Assembly (NCBI RefSeq): GCF_010091945.1
Contig: NZ_WVIE01000016.1
Span: 62,001 to 126,000 of the forward strand
Reading direction: 5' to 3'
Source of the DNA: Myxacorys almedinensis A
GTDB taxonomy: Bacteria; Cyanobacteriota; Cyanobacteriia; Leptolyngbyales; Leptolyngbyaceae
DNA: 64,000 nucleotides
The notes beneath the pieces were generated by a model that had not been told where the DNA came from, searched no databases, and saw nothing but the letters and a program-made list of their open reading frames with translations. Positions 41,903-52,574 of the stretch are shown here, piece by piece; the stretch's first letter is position 1, and every line of letters begins with the position of its first letter. The translations under genes were made by a program, and so were the position numbers.

Positions 41903-42406
41903 CTAGCGCGGAGAAACCGGAATACCGTTGGTCACGTTAGTAATTTTGCCCACCACAAGTTCACCCGATGTCAATTCTTTGACTGCCAAGAGCGGCCAAA
42001 AGGCAGCACTCAACATGCATCTGATTGCCAACGGTACATTGATAATGACTTCTTGCTCTTCGGGGTTGCCGCTCTTCTTCACCGCTTGGAGATAAGAACG
42101 ACCTGCCCAGCCGATCCAACCTGTGATCAGCAAGAACAAGATTCCTGGAATCGTGAATTCACCAACGTGAGCTAGATTGCCATCTACAATTAAGTGGGGC
42201 AACCCATCGTCTTTACCGCACATCAAGTTTGAGCGAGAGTATTGCTCAAACCGACGGGCTGCTGACTTGCTCACCGAGTCTTGGGCACGTTGAGCAAAGG
42301 CAGCGCTTTCGCTACACGGAACCAAGTTGTAGGCATGGGCTGGCTCTGGGGCAACAAAGCCAAACCACAAGGAGAAAACTAGAACTAGAGCAAACAATCG
42401 TCGCAT
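41903..42406 (-). CDS. psaF: Photosystem I subunit III (PsaF)
   Basis: YNLVPCSESAAFAQRAQDS, HLIVDGNLAHVGEFTIPGILFLLITGWIGWAGRSYL motifs. Confidence 0.95.
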   Translation of the reverse strand: MRRLFALVLVFSLWFGFVAPEPAHAYNLVPCSESAAFAQRAQDSVSKSAARRFEQYSRSNLMCGKDDGLPHLIVDGNLAHVGEFTIPGILFLLITGWIGWAGRSYLQAVKKSGNPEEQEVIINVPLAIRCMLSAAFWPLLAVKELTSGELVVGKITNVTNGIPVSPR

Positions 42407-42599
42407 GGAATTGTTTCCCTTTTTTACAAATTGCGAAGGTTATGAGGGCAAAAAGGGTTGTACTTTCTGCCTTACAAAAATAGACGAAACTGAGTAGCGC
42501 GATAAACTTTTTATTAGCGTTACCCAATTGGGCTTTAGCTACACCATGCAGGTTTTAGCCGTGCTGGGGTAGCCTATACTTTCAAAAACGTATCAGCAA

Positions 42600-43667
42600 A
42601 TGGCAACGGTTTTAGCAATTGAAACAAGTTGTGACGAAACGGCAGTAGCGATCGTCAAAAATCGTAACGTTTTGAGCAGCATTGTGTCGTCTCAGGTGGC
42701 GATTCATCAGCAATACGGCGGCGTTGTGCCAGAGGTGGCATCTCGTCAGCATGTGGAAATTGTCAATCATGCGATCGCACAATCCCTTGAAGCGGCACAC
42801 CTCGACTGGTCAGCGATCGATGGCATCGCTGGAACCTGCGCTCCTGGCTTGGTCGGCGCGTTGCTTGTCGGCTTGACGGCAGCCAAAACCTTGGCGATGC
42901 TCTACCAAAAGCCATTTCTTGGAATTCATCACTTAGAAGGGCACATTTACGCCTCTTATCTCAGCGACCCAACCTTAGAGCCGCCGTTTCTCTGCCTCCT
43001 CGTTTCGGGTGGGCATACGAGTTTGATTTACGTTAAAGATTGTGGACGGTATGAGGTGTTAGGGCAAACCCGTGATGATGCCGCCGGAGAAGCCTTCGAT
43101 AAAGTGGCGCGGCTGCTGGAGTTGGGCTATCCGGGTGGTCCTGCTATCGATCGCCTCGCGCAAGTGGGCAATCCAAAAGCGTTTGCTCTGCCCGAAGGTC
43201 AAATTTCCCTGCCCGGAGGCGGCTTTCATCCCTACGATTCTAGTTTTAGCGGGTTAAAAACGGCGGTTCTACGGCTGACTCAGAAGTTTCAGCAGAGCGG
43301 GGAGCCATTACCGATCGCAGATCTAGCGGCGAGTTTTCAAGAAACGGTAGCCAAGTCGCTGACCAAACGCGCGATCGCAGGTGCGCGAGATTTTGGCTTA
43401 GATGCGATCGCGATCGGGGGTGGGGTGGCTGCCAATCGGGGTTTGCGTCAGCATTTACAAGCAGCGGCTGAGCGTCACAATTTGCGGGTTATCTTTCCCC
43501 CGATGCAATTTTGTACGGACAATGCAGCAATGATTGCCTGTGCAGCGGCTGAACATTTGGAGCGTGGGCATACCTCGCGGCTGACCTTGGGGGCGCAGTC
43601 TCGGCTATCGCTTAACGATGTGATGACGCTTTATCAAACTCAACAAACCGTTCTACCCACATTATGA
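42600..43667 (+). CDS. tsaD: tRNA N6-adenosine threonylcarbamoyltransferase
   Basis: [35 protein letters not shown] motifs. Confidence 0.95.
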   Translation: MATVLAIETSCDETAVAIVKNRNVLSSIVSSQVAIHQQYGGVVPEVASRQHVEIVNHAIAQSLEAAHLDWSAIDGIAGTCAPGLVGALLVGLTAAKTLAMLYQKPFLGIHHLEGHIYASYLSDPTLEPPFLCLLVSGGHTSLIYVKDCGRYEVLGQTRDDAAGEAFDKVARLLELGYPGGPAIDRLAQVGNPKAFALPEGQISLPGGGFHPYDSSFSGLKTAVLRLTQKFQQSGEPLPIADLAASFQETVAKSLTKRAIAGARDFGLDAIAIGGGVAANRGLRQHLQAAAERHNLRVIFPPMQFCTDNAAMIACAAAEHLERGHTSRLTLGAQSRLSLNDVMTLYQTQQTVLPTL

Positions 43668-43686
43668 AAGAGTGCAGTCATATTCT

Positions 43687-44058
43687 TTAAGATCTACGGT
43701 GAATGGGACGAGATAGCGCCCGACGAGATTCGATCGTTGTAAGTGCACCCAACAAAGACACAGGCAAACGGTTTTTTAGAAGTTCTAGAACTTTTGCATT
43801 AACGGTGTTGGTAGGAGTATCGTTAACAAGATTGATGAAAATCACACCTGCGGTAAATCCTTCAGCCCAGTTTTTAGGATTCGTAAATCCGCGATCGCGG
43901 GTGATGATAATTGCATCGGTAGCGATCGCGGCAGCCATCACCTCTGTATCGGGATGTCCGCGCAGTCCAATATCGCGCACGTCTTGAACGGAAAAACCTA
44001 GTTCCGCAATTTGAGGCGCAAGGGAGCGTGGCATGTTTTCATCGACCAGAATATTCAA
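43687..44058 (-). CDS. DUF5615 PIN-like toxin-type protein
   Basis: MNILVDENMPRSLAPQIAELGFSVQDVRDIGLRGHPDTEVMAAAIATDAIIITRDRGF. Confidence 0.8.
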   Translation of the reverse strand: MNILVDENMPRSLAPQIAELGFSVQDVRDIGLRGHPDTEVMAAAIATDAIIITRDRGFTNPKNWAEGFTAGVIFINLVNDTPTNTVNAKVLELLKNRLPVSLLGALTTIESRRALSRPIHRRS

Positions 44059-44061
44059 GAC

Positions 44062-44289
44062 TCAAGCTTCCAAAGCCACAACCTCAGTTTGTTTGACCAA
44101 ATCGGCTGCATACGAGAGAGCAGCCTCAACTTGCTCTTTGGTGAGTTCGTACTCTTGCATAACTTCCTCTTTATTCATGCCGCTTGCGAGGGAACCGACG
44201 ACGATCGAGACCGGAACCCGTGTTCCACTGATGACAGGTGTACCGTGATGAATGGCTTTGTCCACGCTGATTTGCCGCGCAATTTCCAT
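44062..44289 (-). CDS. DUF433-family antitoxin-type protein
   Basis: MEIARQISVDKAIHHGTPVISGTRVPVSIVVGSLASGMNKEEVMQEYELTKEQVEAALSYAA; ends 3 nt upstream of the DUF5615 start. Confidence 0.82.
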   Translation of the reverse strand: MEIARQISVDKAIHHGTPVISGTRVPVSIVVGSLASGMNKEEVMQEYELTKEQVEAALSYAADLVKQTEVVALEA

Positions 44290-44697
44290 CGTGTTTCTCC
44301 GCGATCGCTTTTCCCTACTATTCTGCCTTAGATTCCTGTTTGGCAATGGCAGTGCTATAGGTTTTCTCAAGTTCAGCTTCCCTAGATTTAACAGTGCTCA
44401 AGAGGTTTAGTAGACAAAATAGTTCTTAAGTACTATTCTTGTGAAGGTTGCTCTATTAGGTCGTAAAAGATTTGAGCTTTTGCCTTTAGATAGAAGATTA
44501 AATAGATTGTCGTCACTGAAATCCAATAACAACTTCCCTTATGAATCTAGAGTTTGGTGACAAATAATTCTCCAAACTTGGGGATAGCTCTGCGTATAGA
44601 GAAAGGTTATTGAGGAACAGTATATGTCAGAGTTATCCGAGATTAGACAGCGTAAAGAGCGATATGATGCTACTGCATTGTTGTTGAGAATGAATTC

Positions 44698-45909
44698 GTG
44701 GAGCAAGACTTTAGAGCCTTAGCAAACCTTTACAAGACTGCTCTCCTCGATGATGTCTTGCCGTTTTGGGAGCGGCATTCGATCGATTGGGAGCAGGGCG
44801 GCTATTTCACCTGCCTCGATCGCAACGGCAAGGTGTACGACACCGACAAATTTATCTGGCTGCAAAATCGCCAGGTATGGACGTTCTCGACCTTTTATCA
44901 CCAGATAGAACCGCGCGAAGACTGGCTTGCGATCGCGGCAAACGGGGCTGATTTTTTGGCGAAACACGGTAGAGATGCAGCGGGAAACTGGTACTTTGCC
45001 CTCGATCGGTCTGGAAACCCGCTCGTGCAACCCTACAATATTTTCTCTGACTGCTTCGCCGCAATGGCGTTTAGTAAATATGCGCTCGCCTCTGGCAAAG
45101 AGTGGGCAAAAGATATTGCATTGCAAGCATATGACAATGTTTTACGCCGCAAAGACAATCCTAAAGGTGACTACAACAAAGCCTATCCGGGCACTCGCCC
45201 TATGAAATCGTTAGCTGTGCCGATGATTTTAGCTAATTTGACCCTAGAAATGGACTGGCTGTTACCAAGCAACACCCTTGAACATGTGCTGAATGCAACG
45301 GTTGAAGAAGTGATGACTGACTTTCTCAGCGACGCTAGCTTTGCTCCATATAGCGATCGCAAGCTTATGTATGAAAACGTTGCACCTGATGGATTGCTGA
45401 TCGATTGTTTTGAAGGACGATTAATTAATCCGGGTCATGGCATCGAAGCAATGTGGTTTATTATGGATATTGGCAATCGTCTAGGTGATTCCAAACTAGT
45501 CCATCAAGCAATCGAGATTGTATTAAATATCCTTGATTTTGCTTGGGATCGAGAGTATGGCGGATTGTATTATTTTATGGATACGAAAGGACATCCACCC
45601 CAGCAGTTGGAATGGGATCAAAAACTGTGGTGGGTTCATCTAGAATCGCTGGTGGCGCTATCGATGGGATATCGGTTGACGGGTCGCCAAGAATGTTGGG
45701 ACTGGTACGAAAAACTCCACGAATACTCATGGTCGCATTTTGCCGATCCGCAGTGGGGCGAATGGTTTGGCTATCTCAACCGCCAGGGAGACGTGCTGAT
45801 AGATCTTAAAGGCGGCAAATGGAAGGGATGTTTTCATGTGCCGCGATCGCTTTACCTCTGTCATCAGCAATTTGATGCCCTCAGCGCAGCGCAGGCTTAC
45901 CCTTACTGA
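44698..45909 (+). CDS. N-acylglucosamine 2-epimerase (AGE) family protein
   Basis: 403 aa; [57 protein letters not shown] motifs; GTG start. Confidence 0.85.
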   Translation: MEQDFRALANLYKTALLDDVLPFWERHSIDWEQGGYFTCLDRNGKVYDTDKFIWLQNRQVWTFSTFYHQIEPREDWLAIAANGADFLAKHGRDAAGNWYFALDRSGNPLVQPYNIFSDCFAAMAFSKYALASGKEWAKDIALQAYDNVLRRKDNPKGDYNKAYPGTRPMKSLAVPMILANLTLEMDWLLPSNTLEHVLNATVEEVMTDFLSDASFAPYSDRKLMYENVAPDGLLIDCFEGRLINPGHGIEAMWFIMDIGNRLGDSKLVHQAIEIVLNILDFAWDREYGGLYYFMDTKGHPPQQLEWDQKLWWVHLESLVALSMGYRLTGRQECWDWYEKLHEYSWSHFADPQWGEWFGYLNRQGDVLIDLKGGKWKGCFHVPRSLYLCHQQFDALSAAQAYPY

Positions 45910-46967
45910 AAATAGAACGCCGCCCCAAGAATAATGTAAGTCGCTAACAACAGTACCCCTTCTAACCAGTTTGATCGCCCATCTAAACTGATCAGATTTG
46001 CCACAACAACCGCCACTGTAACCGCCACAACCTCAAACAAATTGAAACTTAAATCCATGGGTTGCCCAATCGCTTGCCCAACAATAACCAACAACGGAGC
46101 CATTAACAACGCAACTAACAAGCTCGATCCCATCGCTACAGAGACCGACAAATCCATATTATTTTTAACAGCAACACCAACGGCTGTCACATACTCTGCC
46201 ACGCCACCGACCAACGGCAAGAGAATCACTCCAGTAAACAGCGGTGTCAATCCTAATCCTTTCGTTGCTTCTTCAACGACTCCAACAAAAATCTCAGATT
46301 CGTAGGCAACTGCAAGAGTCGATGCGACTAATACTCCGAGCCACAGCCACAGATTAGGTTGGTGGTTGCTTTCTTCCTCTAACTCTGCCAAACTAACTTC
46401 ATAAAGGTAGTTATGAGTTTTCAATGAAAAAATTAATGTCATGATGTACACGGCAATCAACACAATTGCTACAGTAATCGAAAGCTTTTCAATCGCAGGA
46501 GTTTCAATTTTTCCAGAAGTATAAAATGCTAGCGTAGGCAGCAAAATGGCAATCACAGCAAGTGTCATAGATGAGCCATTAACTCGCGCGACGATCGGCT
46601 TAAATTCTTGCTCTTTATACCGCAGCCCACCAAAAAACATCGAAAGCCCCATCGCTAGTAACAAATTACTGATAATCGTTCCGGTAATACTGGCTTTAAC
46701 GATATCGATCAATCCGGCTCTCAGAGCAACTAACCCAATGATCAGTTCTGTGGCATTGCCAAAGATCGCGTTGAGCAACCCACCGATCGAAGGTCCCGTA
46801 ACGATCGCAACTTCCTCGGTTGCCGTGCTCAACCAGATTGCCAGGGGTACGATCGCGCAGGCAGAGGTGATGAAAACGGTCATCGTGCCCCAGTGCAACA
46901 GTTCAGCCGCAATCGAAATTGGCACAAAAATCAGCATTCCGATCGAAACAATCTTTTTGATGGACAT
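45903..46967 (-). CDS. Ca2+/H+ exchanger (CAX family)
   Basis: [76 protein letters not shown] repeats. Confidence 0.9.
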   Translation of the reverse strand: MSIKKIVSIGMLIFVPISIAAELLHWGTMTVFITSACAIVPLAIWLSTATEEVAIVTGPSIGGLLNAIFGNATELIIGLVALRAGLIDIVKASITGTIISNLLLAMGLSMFFGGLRYKEQEFKPIVARVNGSSMTLAVIAILLPTLAFYTSGKIETPAIEKLSITVAIVLIAVYIMTLIFSLKTHNYLYEVSLAELEEESNHQPNLWLWLGVLVASTLAVAYESEIFVGVVEEATKGLGLTPLFTGVILLPLVGGVAEYVTAVGVAVKNNMDLSVSVAMGSSLLVALLMAPLLVIVGQAIGQPMDLSFNLFEVVAVTVAVVVANLISLDGRSNWLEGVLLLATYIILGAAFYFQ

Positions 46968-47104
46968 AAAAGGCTCTAGCGTAAAAAAATCTATAGCAAT
47001 CCTATGTCAATCAAGAGGCAACGGCTCAGAAAACTATTGAATGTGCGATCGCGCGCATGCGTCACGGCAAGCTTGTTCAAAGGGATAATTTTTACTTCTT
47101 ACGG

Positions 47105-47746
47105 CTAAGAAACAGAGTGAGCACGGCTTTCAGGCTCAGAACGCTGAATTTGAGCGCGAATTGCGGATAGATCAATAAAGCGATCCGCCACATCAATCAG
47201 CCCGTCATTCGTCATTGCTGGGAGACTTACCACTTCGACACAGGTGCCCTGATATGCCACATGATTGACAACATACGCGAGATCACCATCACCACTGAGT
47301 AAGACTGCAACATCACAATGCTTGGCTAGCATTACCATATCCACAGCAATTTCAACATCTAAATTCGCTCGCTTAGAGCCATCCGGATACTGCACCAAAT
47401 CTTTAGTGACGACGCGGTAGCCATTGCGGCGCATCCAGAGTAAAAAGCCTTGCTGTTTCTCATTGTGCCGATCAACGCCTGTGTAAAAATATGCCCTTAA
47501 CAATCGCCGCTTACCGGTAAGATAACAAAGCAGCTTTGCATAATCAATCTCTAAACCAAGCTGCATGGCAGCATAAAATAGGTTAGAGCCATCAATAAAA
47601 ATAATCACGCGATCGTCAGTTTCAGAGGGTGATCTCATCTCTTCAACAACAGACGAAGTCGGCTCTTGAGCACAATCTAATGGCTTTGGAGAAGACTGAT
47701 TCCAATCAGGACGGGGAACGAGTTGCATAATCATTCGGCTCCACAA
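47105..47746 (-). CDS. NYN-domain (LabA/DUF88-like) protein
   Basis: VIIFIDGSNLFYAAMQLGLEIDYAKLL, FYTGVD, LLSGDGDLAYVV motifs; start may be one of the internal ATGs near 47728-47734. Confidence 0.85.
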   Translation of the reverse strand: MWSRMIMQLVPRPDWNQSSPKPLDCAQEPTSSVVEEMRSPSETDDRVIIFIDGSNLFYAAMQLGLEIDYAKLLCYLTGKRRLLRAYFYTGVDRHNEKQQGFLLWMRRNGYRVVTKDLVQYPDGSKRANLDVEIAVDMVMLAKHCDVAVLLSGDGDLAYVVNHVAYQGTCVEVVSLPAMTNDGLIDVADRFIDLSAIRAQIQRSEPESRAHSVS

Positions 47747-48191
47747 AATTTATTTTCTATAACCGAGCTATAACCGATGTTTTCAGAGACCGTTGCTGCT
47801 CACTCTATTCAATCATCTAGCCTAAAAAGGTTTGTAAAAAAACAACACAAAGCTTGAGAAGAGAGGCAGCTTTCAACCAAGCTAAAACGGTGGTAAGAAT
47901 GATGATATAGCGTGATTACACCTGAAGGGCGCTTTCATATCTAAAGGTCTGTGTCTAGAGGAACTTGATATTCACTTCAGGTTTACCGCGCTTTTTTGAA
48001 ATTGGATAGAGAGCCGTGATAAACGATATAAACTGTGATATTTGTTTGTCAATTTTGCTAAAAAAACATGGTGCCGTAATTTTGGTTGAAGCGGTATGCT
48101 CAGAGTCTAGACTTAATTTCTATACCTATTGAACTGTGCGATCGTAAGTTCTGTAATGTTACTTCAAAGAATCACGAACTAATCTTTCGAC

Positions 48192-48220
48192 TTGTTAAAA
48201 AGATGAAATTTCTTTATAAT
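48192..48220 (+). promoter_or_regulatory. Near-consensus sigma70-type promoter
   Basis: TTGTTA (48192-48197), 17-nt spacer, TATAAT (48215-48220). Confidence 0.55.
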
Positions 48221-48323
48221 ACGCTCAATGTTTTAGCGGCTTACCGCATTCATAACTAAAAGAGGCTCGACATTTATTAAGAGAGACTCCAGCACTTTTT
48301 GCTCAAGGCATTGAGGGTTCAAC

Positions 48324-48539
48324 ATGGTTGGATATGGCGTCTCTCCAAAGAATGCGACAACAAACCAGTGGGGTGATCAGGCAATTTCTACTGAACGCAA
48401 CCCAGGTAAAGTCGCCCTAGCCCTGGAGGGAAATTTATTAATTGGTAGACAAAAATGGCAACTCGCCGCGCTAGAGAACGCATTGCTAGAATATAGGGTA
48501 AGAAAGCGTAGTATTCCTCGATACATAAATATTCAGTGA
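48324..48539 (+). CDS. Orphan small hypothetical protein (71 aa)
   Basis: ORF MVGYGVSPKNATTNQWGDQAISTERNPGKVALALEGNLLIGRQKWQ.. downstream of a promoter-like sequence; no family recognised. Confidence 0.35.
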   Translation: MVGYGVSPKNATTNQWGDQAISTERNPGKVALALEGNLLIGRQKWQLAALENALLEYRVRKRSIPRYINIQ

Positions 48540-48808
48540 CAGTGGGTGCTCCTTTCTATGTGTAGGAGTAAGTCTAGATTTAAAGCCTTTGTTATAAAGC
48601 AACCAATCTGCTTAAGCTTTTTAACAAGCGATCGCAAAATGCCAAATTACGAGTGATTCTCGTAGGAGGTAGAAAAATTGAGTTCTTCTATCTCCCCATA
48701 AAATAGCCCGCAATCCTTTAATAAACTTCCATCAAATCAACACTTCTAGATCAATGCTTGGGTTGTCCTCCCACATTGCATCACTGTTTTAGACTAAAAA
48801 CTCTATTC

Positions 48809-49465
48809 ATGCTTCAGCCAATTCCAAAGAAGCCGGTCGGGGAGAAGACTACGCTTCACCTTGAACCGATTCATTTTCCTGAACACCAGTTACCTATACC
48901 ATTTTCTGAGCAGATTGGCGACCCTAATGTGCTAGAAGACGATCGCAACCCTTTAGAGCCGCGTGATACAAATCGCGGTCGAGTAATCATGTTTATTGAT
49001 GGCGCGAATCTGTTTTATGCGGCGTCTCAGATGGGAATTGAGATCGACTACGCAAAACTGCTCCGCTATTTTCGCCACAATAGCCAACTCGCCTATGCTT
49101 TTTTCTACACCGGTGTTGATCCAACCAATTCGAGACAGCAAGCGTTTTTAACCTGGATGCGTCGCAACGGCTATCGGGTGGTCACAAAAGATGTGGTGCA
49201 TAACGCAGCAGGGACAAAACGGGCGAGCAGCATGAATGTTGAAATTGCCGTGGATATGGTGCGGATGGCTTCGAGTTGTGATACTGAAGTGGTGATTAGC
49301 GGTGACGGAGATTTGTCTTATGCGGTAAATGCGGTGAGCTATCTTGGAGCGCGGGTGGAGGTATTTGCGCTGCGATCGATGACTAGCGATCAGCTTATCC
49401 ATGTGGCGAACAATTACATTGATTTGGCAACCCTTCGCGAAGAGATCCAAAAAGCGCCCAGGTAG
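48809..49465 (+). CDS. NYN-domain (LabA/DUF88-like) protein, paralog of 47105-47746
   Basis: VIMFIDGANLFYAASQMGIEIDYAKLLRYF, FYTGVD, VISGDGDLSYAVN; start at 48809 preferred. Confidence 0.87.
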   Translation: MLQPIPKKPVGEKTTLHLEPIHFPEHQLPIPFSEQIGDPNVLEDDRNPLEPRDTNRGRVIMFIDGANLFYAASQMGIEIDYAKLLRYFRHNSQLAYAFFYTGVDPTNSRQQAFLTWMRRNGYRVVTKDVVHNAAGTKRASSMNVEIAVDMVRMASSCDTEVVISGDGDLSYAVNAVSYLGARVEVFALRSMTSDQLIHVANNYIDLATLREEIQKAPR

Positions 49466-49492
49466 CTGACGATCTAAAGCGGTTGAGATGGC

Positions 49493-50356
49493 TCAGTCTT
49501 CGCGTTCAAGGACTTTTTTTGCCTCTAAAAGTTCTTGCTGATGCTGCTTACTCACGGTTGGATATTGTAGATTTAGGGACTCTAACTTACTGCAAATAAT
49601 GTTTGCCACCGCCAATCGCGTAAACCATTTATGGTCTGCTGGAATAATATGCCAGGGTGCCCAGGGGGTGCTGGTATGGGTAAACACGGCTTCGTAGGCG
49701 CGCATATACTCATCCCAAGCCGCCCGCCCTTTTGCATCAGACATCGAAAATTTCCAATTTTTCTCTGGCTTATTGATGCGATCGAGGAAGCGTTTTTTTT
49801 GCTCTTCTTTTGAAACATTGAGAAAAAATTTGAGCACAATGATGCCATTGTTGGAAAGATATTTCTCAACGTTGTTGATGTCCTCAAAGCGCTGCTCCCA
49901 AATCTGGTCGTGTATCAACTCAGGCGGCAGTTGTTGCCGTGCCAGAAACTCTGGATGGACGCGCACAACCAGCACTTCTTCGTAGTGGGATCGATTGAAA
50001 ATGCCAATCCGACCCCGTTCGGGTAAGGCTCTCATTGATCGCCATAAATAATCATGGTCAAGTTCTTCTTCAGATGGCGCTTTAAAGCTAAACACCTGAC
50101 AGCCTTGAGGGTTGATCCCCGACATAACGTGTTTGATCGTGCTATCTTTTCCAGCCGCATCCATTGCTTGAAAAATAATTAGAAGCGCATACGAGTTTTG
50201 AGCGTACAGAACATTTTGATAGTCAGCAAGGCGTCCGATTCCGGTTTGTAACTCAACTTTTGCTGCTTTTTTATCCAACGAACCTGTGTATTTTGGGTCG
50301 TAATTTTTGAGCTTGATGATGGAATTTGGGGCAGCAATAAACTGTTCGTGATTCAT
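49493..50356 (-). CDS. PPK2-family polyphosphate:nucleotide phosphotransferase
   Basis: IFQAMDAAGKDSTIKHVMSGINPQGCQVFSFKAPS Walker A-like, FNRSHYEEVLVVRVHP, WHIIPADHKWFTRLAVA. Confidence 0.9.
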   Translation of the reverse strand: MNHEQFIAAPNSIIKLKNYDPKYTGSLDKKAAKVELQTGIGRLADYQNVLYAQNSYALLIIFQAMDAAGKDSTIKHVMSGINPQGCQVFSFKAPSEEELDHDYLWRSMRALPERGRIGIFNRSHYEEVLVVRVHPEFLARQQLPPELIHDQIWEQRFEDINNVEKYLSNNGIIVLKFFLNVSKEEQKKRFLDRINKPEKNWKFSMSDAKGRAAWDEYMRAYEAVFTHTSTPWAPWHIIPADHKWFTRLAVANIICSKLESLNLQYPTVSKQHQQELLEAKKVLERED

Positions 50357-50380
50357 GGTTCAACTCTGTCGTCGATCCAT

Positions 50381-51304
50381 TTAACTTAACGGAAAGGCAA
50401 CCTGTCTCAAAAGATTCATTGGACGTATTTTTGTAAGGAGATTCAATTCTGCCTCGCTACGCACCAGTAGTGCGCCAGCAAAGCCGAGAGAATTGACGGA
50501 AATATTGTGTGTACTTTCGCGCGATCGCGGCACAACTAGCATCCAGTCCCGTGTCATCAGCAGATTGTATGCCCCAGACTGCATGGGGGTATTTCCAGTG
50601 CTGGGCTGCCATCCTAGCGATTGAAACAGCCTGTTGTAGCAACTTAACGTGAGGTCAGCCGCTTTGGCAGGAGAGCGTGCCCAACTGGGATCAAGGGGAG
50701 CAAAAGCATGGAGGAAGGGCAACCCAGGAACATTGTTAGGCGGCGTCAGCGTAGCAGACGAGAGCAAGCATGCGATCGGGAGTCGGCTTTCTGGTACGAG
50801 CGGAAAGGGCACGAGTTGCAGATGTTTGTGGCGCTGGCTAGCTCCTGCGGTTTTGCCACCGTTGTAAAAGGCTAGCCCATCAAATTCGGCTAGGCAAGCC
50901 CACAGCGCGGCAAAATCGTTGAACGTCAGCCACGATTCTTGTTCTTCAAAAGCGCGCGTAATCACCAATAAATGATGATCAGCAACGTTGAATTTATTTA
51001 ATAAACACACATGAGTCGGAGAGACATCAACCACAAACAAATCGTCTTCGTAGGGTAAAAAAGGATTAAACGATTTACCAGTGGTTGTTTCTGCCGTAAT
51101 TTGCGCTTGAGTTGCGGCGTCTTTGCGGATCAGATTCGTGAGAACCCGTACCAAAAACTGAACCCCCTCATCGTGAATAAACCCCCGTTCGGTAGGAACA
51201 GAGCGCAACGCACCCGATGCGATCGCAGAGCGGGTTTGCGCGATCGCCCGTTCCCAAAGAATGCCAGGATGAGTCAGGAGGGTGAGTTGAGGAGGCTCAA
51301 ACAT
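50381..51304 (-). CDS. ATP adenylyltransferase / Ap4A phosphorylase-like (HIT superfamily)
   Basis: NPFLPYEDDLFVVDVSPTHVCLLNKFNVADHHLLVITRAFEEQ; FYNGGKTAGASQRHKHLQLVPFP (HxHxQ-type motif). Confidence 0.85.
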   Translation of the reverse strand: MFEPPQLTLLTHPGILWERAIAQTRSAIASGALRSVPTERGFIHDEGVQFLVRVLTNLIRKDAATQAQITAETTTGKSFNPFLPYEDDLFVVDVSPTHVCLLNKFNVADHHLLVITRAFEEQESWLTFNDFAALWACLAEFDGLAFYNGGKTAGASQRHKHLQLVPFPLVPESRLPIACLLSSATLTPPNNVPGLPFLHAFAPLDPSWARSPAKAADLTLSCYNRLFQSLGWQPSTGNTPMQSGAYNLLMTRDWMLVVPRSRESTHNISVNSLGFAGALLVRSEAELNLLTKIRPMNLLRQVAFPLS

Positions 51305-51554
51305 TTTACAATTTTACATTTTCTACTTGCTCGCTCTGCCTGAAGCATTCTAACGTCTCTAGCCTTGTCTCTCACCAGTCGCCGCACCAGAATTGCTGAA
51401 CAAACGCTGAACAAACATCGCCAAACAAGCGTTGCCCAACACAACAAAATTCCCACACCCTGCAACTGTAACGAAGGCAAGGGATGGGAATTAGGCTAGC
51501 GGTGCGGAGACAGGGCAGGTGGGCAGGGTACGACCCAACCGCTACCCAAAGATT

Positions 51555-52274
51555 TTACTGAATCAAGCCCGTACGAAGCGCGCGGACGGCAACCTGCGTG
51601 CGATCGTCGGCACAGAGCTTATTCAAAATGTTTCTGACATGGGTTTTAACTGTGCCAACCGTAATGTAGAGTTGTTCAGCGATCTGAGCATTGCTGCATC
51701 CATCCACAATCAGCTTTAGGACTTCTAGCTCGCGCTCAGTCAATGGGTACGCAGGAATGAAATCTTCGTCGGTGATCCGGTTGATGGCAATGGTGGTCGG
51801 CTCAACATTCTGAGTTGAGGAAACGTAAGATTTTTGGGTCTGGTGGAGGACGATGCGAGCGATCGCAGGATCGATCCAAGCATTGCCTTCAGAGGTGACG
51901 TTTAGCGCCTGCGCTAGCTTATCGATGCTGGCATCTTTCATGCAATAAGAATCGGCTCCGGCAGCAAACGCCGCGAGAACAGTCTCTTCGCTATCTTGCA
52001 GCGTCATGATCAAAATCTTGGTGTGGGGCGACTCCCCATCGGCTTGGCATTGTTTAAACTCTTGAGTGAGTTCAATTCCGGTCATGTCAGGCAAGCCCAC
52101 ATCTACGATCGCAATGTCGGGCTGTGCCGATTTCAAAAGCTTTAGACCGGACTTGGCATCTCTAGCGTCTCCGACGACTTCAAAGCCTTCCCGTTGTTGT
52201 AGCGCTGCCCGAATCCCAACCCGCGTGAGGTCGTGGTCTTCGATTAAAATTACTCGGATCTTACTCATTACCAA
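51555..52274 (-). CDS. Response regulator, NarL/LuxR family
   Basis: REC domain VILIEDHDLTRVGIRAAL; HTH LTERELEVLKLIVDGCSNAQIAEQLYITVGTVKTHVRNIL. Confidence 0.92.
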   Translation of the reverse strand: MVMSKIRVILIEDHDLTRVGIRAALQQREGFEVVGDARDAKSGLKLLKSAQPDIAIVDVGLPDMTGIELTQEFKQCQADGESPHTKILIMTLQDSEETVLAAFAAGADSYCMKDASIDKLAQALNVTSEGNAWIDPAIARIVLHQTQKSYVSSTQNVEPTTIAINRITDEDFIPAYPLTERELEVLKLIVDGCSNAQIAEQLYITVGTVKTHVRNILNKLCADDRTQVAVRALRTGLIQ

Positions 52275-52574
52275 GCCTCAGACGTTGTGGAACAGTTGTG
52301 AATTGTGAAACAGTGTTAGGTATGAAAAAAACAGTAGAGAGGTGTGTAAAACGCTATTCGAGTTTTCCCTTTAGTAAACCACTGCTTGAGAAGAATTGAC
52401 TTATCAGAGAATTTTATGCTGACTCTCCTAAAAAATTGATCTACCTTTAGATATTTCTATTGCCCAAAAACCTCAGTCTTCAGACAGAGATCTGCGTCAA
52501 CAGTGCAGAAAAGCGGCGGCTCTCTCTTCTAACTGAAGACAGACTTCTTACAATTGTTAAGGTTTGCTTTTTGA

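Noticed and set aside
44624-44722. 32-aa [35 protein letters not shown] overlapping the AGE gene start
   Set aside because: Very short and out of frame with the AGE gene; no conservation evidence available.
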